The notes under the pieces: generated by a model
What the model was told of the DNA's origin: nothing
Seen by the model: only the letters and a program-made list of their open reading frames with translations
The model's database searches: none
Part shown: piece after piece, positions 58,084 to 64,000 of the stretch
Layout of the letters: each line of letters opens with the position of its first letter
Numbering within the stretch: position 1 is the stretch's first letter
Program-made: the position numbers and the translations under genes
DNA from: Cryptomeria japonica
Taxonomy: Eukaryota; Streptophyta; Pinopsida; Cupressales; Cupressaceae
Direction: 5' to 3'
Assembly: GCF_030272615.1 (NCBI RefSeq)
Contig: NC_081412.1
Coordinates: 341,683,370 to 341,747,369 of the forward strand
Length of the DNA stretch: 64,000 bases

Positions 58084-59571
58084 TCATATTTTGAAAAATT
58101 CCATATATTTTTGCTTTTCTTGTTCTGATAAAGAGGTTGTCGGATGTAGAATCTTTGGTTGATTTGTTGTTCCAATGTTGACTGCTTCCGTTGGTTCAAT
58201 CAATATAGATGATCTCTCTTGATAATATGCAAGTAAGGTGTCAAATCTCCCATCTTCTGGCGCCTCAAGGAGGTTTTCACCGTTAGATGCGTCCTTTCTT
58301 TTTACTTTCCCTTGGTCTAATGTTGCCAATAAATGGTTTTCAGCATTAGACCTGATATTTTTTTCTTTATTTTTATTTTTGCAACTTGGAGATTTGGCAC
58401 CCACTTGACTGGAAGATGCGTTGGCAAAATCCCTGGTGGAAGTTGTTGTGGGCTCAATTGCATTGAGGTATAAGGCTATGGCGTGGTCATTAGGAAAGGT
58501 ATCAATTTCACTATGTCCTTCATTATCCCAGTCAATAAGATTAGGATGTATTAAAGGAAAGGGATCCTTAGTTTGAGATGTTTCAAAGGCATTAAGGGTC
58601 ATGATAGAAATGTCAAAGTATTCAATATGTATTTCAATGTCTAGGACGATACTCTCATCAGAATGACCTCTCGCAAGTAGTTCCTGATCGTCCTTGATTA
58701 AATCCAAGTCGACTGAATGTGATTCTAATTCAAGTGACCTAGTCCTTGACATTGGTCCTACATATGCATGAATTACATCGAAATAAACATGTTCTTCATA
58801 GCAGGTTTCTTTAGTTGAGGAATCTCATTCCCATTCATTGGAATCTGTCTCACTAGTAGCTTAGAATCTTCATATTTGTTCATATAGCTTTTGGTTTGTT
58901 TCTTCTATTTTCCTCAATATCTCTTTTCTTCTCTCATATTCAACTTCCTCTGGGCTGATATTTAGTTTTGTTAGTCTTGCTATTAGTTCTCCTTGCTTTA
59001 TACCAGCTTCTTGTCTATTTTGATTAGAAGTTGACTCTACTTGGGAAGTCTCATTATTTTGTCTTTCTTGTTTATTACAAGCTCTCTCTTTTTGTGATCT
59101 TATGTTTGCTTGTTCTTGTTGTTTGGCAGATGCTTCCTCTCTTTTGATTGCAAGTTGCTCTTGTCTTTTGTCATGTTCACCTTTTTGTTGCTTAGAAGAT
59201 GTTTCTTTTCGAGGAGTAACTTGTCCATACCCTAAGCCTAATTTTTCTTTAGGCTGAGTGTGAGGTTGTATGGGTTCTAAGATACCTTCTTTTATTTTTC
59301 TTACAGGACCCATTCCAGTGTATCCCATTTTCTGAAGGATGTTAAATCATTTTTGATATTTTTCTGTAGGTATTCTGATGTTATTGATTTTTTGTTGAAC
59401 TTCTTCATCCTTGTATAGCCATTGTAGCACATCTTTGTCCTCTGTTTCTTCAGATAATGTCCCAATGCTAACAAATGCTCCATCAAATATTGGAAGAGGT
59501 TTTACAAACGGTTGTTGTTTTGAGTTTGATGGTTTACCATAAGAATTAGGAGAAAGTGGTAACTGTGACAA
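58084..59571 (-). pseudogene. Protease-RT linker with G-patch
   Basis: Near 59330-59215 the sequence MGYTGMGPVRKIKEG...LGLGYGQ is a G-patch, a glycine-rich RNA-binding/helicase-contact motif often found between protease and RT in Tat elements. On its left in element direction is PIFDGAFVSIGTLSEETEDKDV. Then follows a Gln/Lys/Glu-rich coiled region (59200-58870), and an acidic linker (58752-58084) up to the RT. Frames are broken at 59340 and 58800. Confidence 0.7.
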
Positions 59572-59700
59572 TGAATATTCTTCGTTCCCTTGATCCTTTA
59601 GTTGTATCTATTTTTTAAAACTTGACAAGATTGAGGAAAATGATTTTTCCTTGGATTGTATGCTTGAAGAGGATGCCTCTCTATTATGTGGAACCACGAC

Positions 59701-60256
59701 CTATTGTGTCGGTTTCAAATTACTACAATATTGGAATGGATTCGAGTCTGCTAAAATTGTGATTTCCTGTCCATTGTATGGAAACTTCAAGCATTGGTGA
59801 TAAGTTGAGGGAATAGCTTGTATCTCATGAATCCATGGTCTTCCCAAAAGTATGTTGTATGATAAATCCAGGTCTATAACTTGGCATGCTGCATCTCTCT
59901 GCAAGGGTCCTACTCTGATTGGTAATATCACAATTCCTTTGGAGGAACACTCTTCTTCATCATATGCTTTGATTGTGATCTTTTTTATGGGGATCAACTG
60001 CATCTTCAGAATAACCTAAAGCATGAACAAGACTTAATGAGCAAATATTCAAGCCAGTGCCTCCATCTATTAGGACACGTTTAGCATGCGTTTTATGAAT
60101 AAGGACTTCAATATGCAAGGGAGCGTTATGCGGATGTTGCAGAGACATGTCATCTTCTTTTGTGAATGATAAGCATTGAGGCATTGTGAGGTGTCCCACC
60201 ATAGTTTGGAACTGATCCACACCAAGATCTTTGGATACCATTGTATCTACTAGCAC
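59701..60256 (-). pseudogene. Tat aspartic protease (frameshifted)
   Basis: The frame 60256-59960 has RVLIDGGTGLNICSL, the Tat form of the retropepsin active site, and VHALGYSEDAV. After a shift near 59990 the frame 60003-59701 continues with IVILPIRVGP and SYNILLGRPWIHE, the typical end of the fold. The catalytic aspartate is kept; only the frame is damaged. Confidence 0.8.
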
Positions 60257-60352
60257 TCTTTCTAAAATTTCTTTATGTGCGGGTGAAAGTTTTAAAAGTT
60301 ATAAAATTGATATTTACGCGGGATTTTTCTGTAGTTTCTCCACTATACTATA

Positions 60353-62185
60353 TTATTTTAAAGTGGATGGTGTGTTAGTTGTAGGACCCAAAAAAGTAAC
60401 CTTGGCTTTGCTTCTTGTGATAACATGAGCGGGTTCTTGTTGTTGTTTCTCTTTGACCAAAATCACATTGACCACATTATCATAGGTATGAACATAGTTC
60501 ACTTTTTCTTTACCTTTGCCATTTTGCATTGCTGATGATTCACCCTTCTCATAATTAGGAAGCAGAGTTTTGAAAGCTATGTGTGATTCATTTGTCTTAT
60601 GCCCATCCACAGTTATTACACCATTGTCAATCAAATCTTGGATGACATGTTTTAACCATTAACAATCATCTGTTTGGTGTCCTTTGTTTGGATGAAAATC
60701 ACAATAATGGTTGTCGTTCCACCAAGCAGGTTTTACCTTGGGTTCAAAGTTTCTTGCTTCTATCAAGGTAATCAACTTGTTTGCAAGAAGTGTCTTTAAT
60801 GCTGACCCAAGTGATTCACCAATGTTGGTAAATTTCCTGCGAAAGAAATTATTAAAAGTTGGTTTTGCTTTATTATTATCTCGTTGAACCACTGCCGTGT
60901 TATTTGATAAATTGAAAATTGGTTGCTTTGGTTTCACATTATTATTATTATCCACTATCCCATCATTGATGATGTTTCAATTTATGTTCCAAAACTTGGG
61001 CTTATCATTGTTGTTATTATTAGTATTGTTGTTGGGAGGAGGATTGACTCCTTCTTTGTATATCTTCAACTCTCCTTTCTTTACCATAGCTTCCTCAATC
61101 CTGATTCCATTATCAATGATATTTTTGAAACTTGGATGACTTTGCATTTTTAGTTTATAATGTATTTCTTCGTTTAGATTATCAATGAATATGTCCATCT
61201 TTTCATATTTTGGCACCGTACGAGGATATTGGGTAGCTAATCATCTCCACATTTGTAGAAACATCATGAAAGGTTCTCCACTCTTTTGCTTGGTGTGACA
61301 CAAGTCTAGCATTGTGATCTCATGTTGTATGTCGTACGCATATTGTGAAACAAACTTGTCCACCAATTCTGCATATGATCTAATTCTGGGTGGAAGTTTT
61401 GAGAACCATTCCACAGCTTTTCCACTTAAGGTCTTTGGAAATAAACTCATTAAGTATGTGTCCTAATGTGTGAATTCCATGCTCATTGTGCAAAATTCTC
61501 TTATATGATCTTGGGGATAAGCTCTTCCATTATATTTGTCATATCTAGGAGTTTCACAATTTGGAGGAGAAGGTATCATGTTGAGACTTCTGGCAAATGG
61601 ATAAGGACAATTTTTTGAAGCGAATACCTCTTAGTAGTTCCTCTTTGTATATCTTGAATTTGTGTTTGAAGAGTTTGTATCTATTGCGTGAGAGCTAGGA
61701 GAGGATCATCGACACGATTTCTCCTCATACCATCATGAGTTCTTGTGTGATCATGATCTCTTCTTGTATCATCATAATTCCTTCTTGTGTCATTATTTCA
61801 TCGTGTGTCTTCACGAGTTCTTGTGTCATCATGATTCCTTCTTGTGTCATCATTAGTTCTTCGTGTGTCCTCATGAGTTCTCATATCATCAGGAATTCTT
61901 GTGTCATCCTTCTTGCGATTGAAAATTTCTTCATTTTGCTCATTGTCATTATAAGTGTCATTTGATCATCCCCTTTGTCTTAAATTGTTTATGTCAAAAT
62001 CTTGGGGGAAGTTTAGCACTAGATTTTGCTAACATTAGGAAGTATTTTTCTTTTGCACCCTCCAATATTTTCTCCATGAATTTATCAAATTTAGGATCTT
62101 GTTGGATTTCTTTGATGTGTTGATCAATTATCTCTTCTTCTTGTATTTCATTTCCTTGCGTCATTTCCTCACGTTCTTCTGCCAT
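60353..62185 (-). pseudogene. Tat Gag (broken)
   Basis: It starts at ATG 62185 (MAEEREEMTQGNEIQEEEII). The capsid part is in 61450-60977: SLFPKTLSGKAVEWF, AELVDKFVSQYAYD, then GEPFMMFLQMWR, matching the retrotrans-gag domain. Asn-rich sequence follows, then NHYCDFHPNKGHQTDDC near 60690, a knuckle-like motif of Tat Gag, and a Lys-rich end to 60353. Stops at about 61240, 60975, 60657 and others. The N-terminal variable part contains a heptapeptide repeat (61700-61905). Confidence 0.8.
61700..61905 (-). repeat. ~21-bp repeat in gag, Asp/Arg-rich heptapeptides
   Basis: Plus-strand units TTCTTGTGTCATCATGATTC follow with a 21-base or near-21-base step. On the coding (minus) strand they give RRNHDDT-type heptapeptides, an acidic/basic low-complexity linker in Gag. 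Confidence 0.75.
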
Positions 62186-62757
62186 TTCAAGTGTTTCTAT
62201 TTATGTTTCTTCGATCTTTCATCTCTGAGCCCTGGTTAAAACAGGCATACACGTGTTCTAAATGTTTTGCAAGGTTTCAATTCCCTATAAATGTGTCTCA
62301 ATAAGTGATTAATTGTTAAGGTAAATATAATAGAGTGATATGACACGAAATGATAATTCAAGTATTTGCGAGTTTGCAAGTTTTTCGATCCTAGTTTGGA
62401 GTGCAAAATTTATGATTTTGATATGAGCAAGTTCAATAGGAACGATATATCCTATGATAGAGAATGAGGTTAATCTGATCAAACATTGTAGTTTCATGAT
62501 AAAGGATGATAGATCTTGATGAGAAACTATTCTTGAATGATCAGTTTATCAAAGAAAATGCGATGATGCACTTTGAGATGTTAGATCTTGAACTTGTTGG
62601 GGATGAATACTTGAAAACCTTAGTGTGTCTAGCTTTGAATCTATTTTTGACAGAAAATAACTTGATTGAGTATCTTGAGAAGATGACCTAATCTCTATGT
62701 TTGACTGTTTGAGAAATGGGTTGTTTTTGTTTTCTGATTTTTGTGCAGTTTACCATA

Positions 62758-63672
62758 AACGCTGACAAAATGACCAGAAACGCTCACAAAATGATGAGAA
62801 ACACTGACAAACTGACCATAAATACTGAGGAATAGACTAGATACACTGACAAACTGACTAAAAATGCTTCTATACTGACCAAAAACACTATTATGCAATT
62901 CAGTGACTTAAAAGTTCAAAACAATGATGTTTAGACTCAGAAAATTGGTTGTTTGAACTTAGAAGATTGTTGTTTTGACCCAACTTTTTGATTTTCAGAC
63001 TCAGATAACTGATGTTGAGACCTAGAAAGTGTAAACTAGGAGATCTAGTGTTGAAACATGAGCAAGCTGACATTCAAACCAAGAGAACTGCAGTTTAGAC
63101 CAAGAGAAATGACATTTAGACCAGGAGAGATGAAGTTTGGACCTAAAGTGCTGTTGTTTGAACCAAAAACTCTGAAGTTTAAATGACTGATGTTGGAACT
63201 CAGAAAATGGCTATTTTGACTCCAAGAGTTGATGTGTAGACTTGGATAACTAATGCTCAGACTTAGAAAGCTCAACCTTGGAGAGTTAATGTTGAAATGT
63301 GAGAAAGCTATCATTCATACCAAGAGAGCTGGATTTTAGACCAAAAGAGCTGACATTTGGACTGAGAGAGCTACTTGTTGGATCATGAGAATTGACACTT
63401 GGATTGCGAGAACTACTATTTGGATCGAGAGAGCTATTGTTTGGACAGTGAGAGCTACTGTTTGGACCATGAGAGTTGACGTTTGGACTGTGAGAGCTAC
63501 TGTTTGGATCGAGAGAGCTACTATTTGGACCGAGAGAGCTACTGTTTGGACCGTGAGAGCTACTATTTGCACCGTGAGAGCTACTGTTTGGACCGTGAGA
63601 GGTAATGTTTGGACCATGAGAGCTACTATTTGGATCGAGAGAGCTACTATTTGGACCATGAGAGCTACTGTT
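62758..63672. repeat. 0.9 kb array of 21-bp units, degenerate to near-perfect
   Basis: Seven clear 21-base units from 62758 to 62904 begin AAACGCTGACAAA or variants. The same step can be followed in 63060-63190 (CTGCAGTTTAGACC type) and becomes nearly perfect at 63400-63672 (unit starting CTACTGTTTGGACC). A gradient from old to young units runs left to right. About forty units in all. Open frames on both strands at 63336-63714 are caused by the period. Confidence 0.85.
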
Positions 63673-64000
63673 TGTGTTAGGGTTTCAAGCAGATCCGAAG
63701 CAAATATGAACTAACAATTATATACAGATTTAAATACAAAAGATAAAGAAATAAAACAGGACACAAATAACACAAAGATTTAACGTGGTTCACCCAGAAT
63801 GGGTTACGTCCACCATACACAACCGTTCAATCTTTCTTATTATCCAGCAAAACAATACATCAACCTTACAATGCCTTAAGCATCCCAGCCGATTATAATA
63901 TGCATTTTTAGGGCAACAAACAAAGTCGGCCTTTTTAGGGTTTTATTACAATGTCGATTTTCATCAACAAAAAATGGCTGAGTGTACAGTACTTTGCTGA
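63673..64000 (+). mobile_element. Copia-type LTR, left end, cut by window
   Basis: TGTGTTAGGG starts abruptly within a 21-bp unit. About 110 bases in, AACGTGGTTCACCC and GGGTTACGTCCACC are the conserved words seen in many plant copia LTRs. Its right part and the target duplication are outside the window. Confidence 0.65.

Larger units (their letters stand above)
55690..62185 (-). mobile_element. Tat-lineage Ty3/gypsy element, gag-pol, inactive
   Basis: It reads right to left: gag, protease, a G-patch-containing linker, RT, a second (archaeal-type) RNase H and integrase. This order with the extra RNase H (FDGS...NNTVEYEAL) is diagnostic of the Tat lineage (Ogre, Retand and kin). RT is internally deleted, the integrase DDE triad is altered and many frames are broken. 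LTRs were not defined: the left end merges into the PMD ORF region, the right end into a 21-bp array. Confidence 0.85.

Noticed and set aside
63336-63714. Overlapping ~108-residue frames on both strands with heptapeptide repeats as a repeat protein gene
   Set aside because: A 21-bp unit keeps frames open automatically; no start context or flanking coding sequence.

Overview
The window is plant nuclear DNA made almost entirely of decayed, nested retrotransposons. I found no convincing host gene, tRNA or rRNA in 64 kb. Ty3/gypsy and Ty1/copia coding remnants, plant-type primer-binding sites, a plant mobile domain pseudogene and the AT-rich, nested layout all point to a large-genome seed plant. 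A conifer is my best guess, but that is inference, not something the sequence proves.

Layout. 1-2.9 kb: Ty3/gypsy pol remnant (+). 2.9-6.4 kb: copia gag remnant (-) split by a 2.2 kb solo LTR with target-site duplication GATCT. 6.4-10 kb: unassigned. 10.2-11.2 kb: chromovirus-like protease/RT remnant (+). 11.75-19.2 kb: a complete 7.4 kb LTR element (-) with 5-bp target duplications, primer-binding site, polypurine tract, a Gag-like ORF with four zinc knuckles and a second long ORF, but no reverse transcriptase or integrase. 19.6-22.8 kb: a 3.2 kb solo LTR of the same family as the first one, duplication TATTA. 25.0-26.0 kb: LINE 3' end with a CATT tail. 29.7-34.1 kb, 42.8-39.7 kb and 49.6-47.1 kb: three related, broken copies of a coding family I do not recognise, two of them preceded by a degenerate leader array. 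36.2-37.4 kb: a local repeat array interrupted by a 335-bp insertion. 44.25-45.5 kb: solo LTR, duplication AATAC. 46.9 kb leftwards: an LTR (-) with TATA box and inverted repeats. 52-54 kb: plant mobile domain pseudogene (+). 55.7-62.2 kb: Tat-lineage Ty3/gypsy element (-) with its RT active site deleted. 62.76-63.67 kb: a 0.9 kb array of 21-bp units, cut by a new copia-type LTR that runs off the window.

How it fits together. No element here encodes a full working set of enzymes. The 11.75-19.2 kb element and the three unknown-family loci look non-autonomous, carrying structural or accessory proteins while depending on enzymes made elsewhere. The plant mobile domain ORF lies antisense and downstream of the Tat pol, where extra ORFs of Tat elements are known to sit. 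Several LTRs or leaders carry short arrays with unrelated unit sequences but the same 21-bp period. That shared period and the unknown coding family are the two observations I would follow first.
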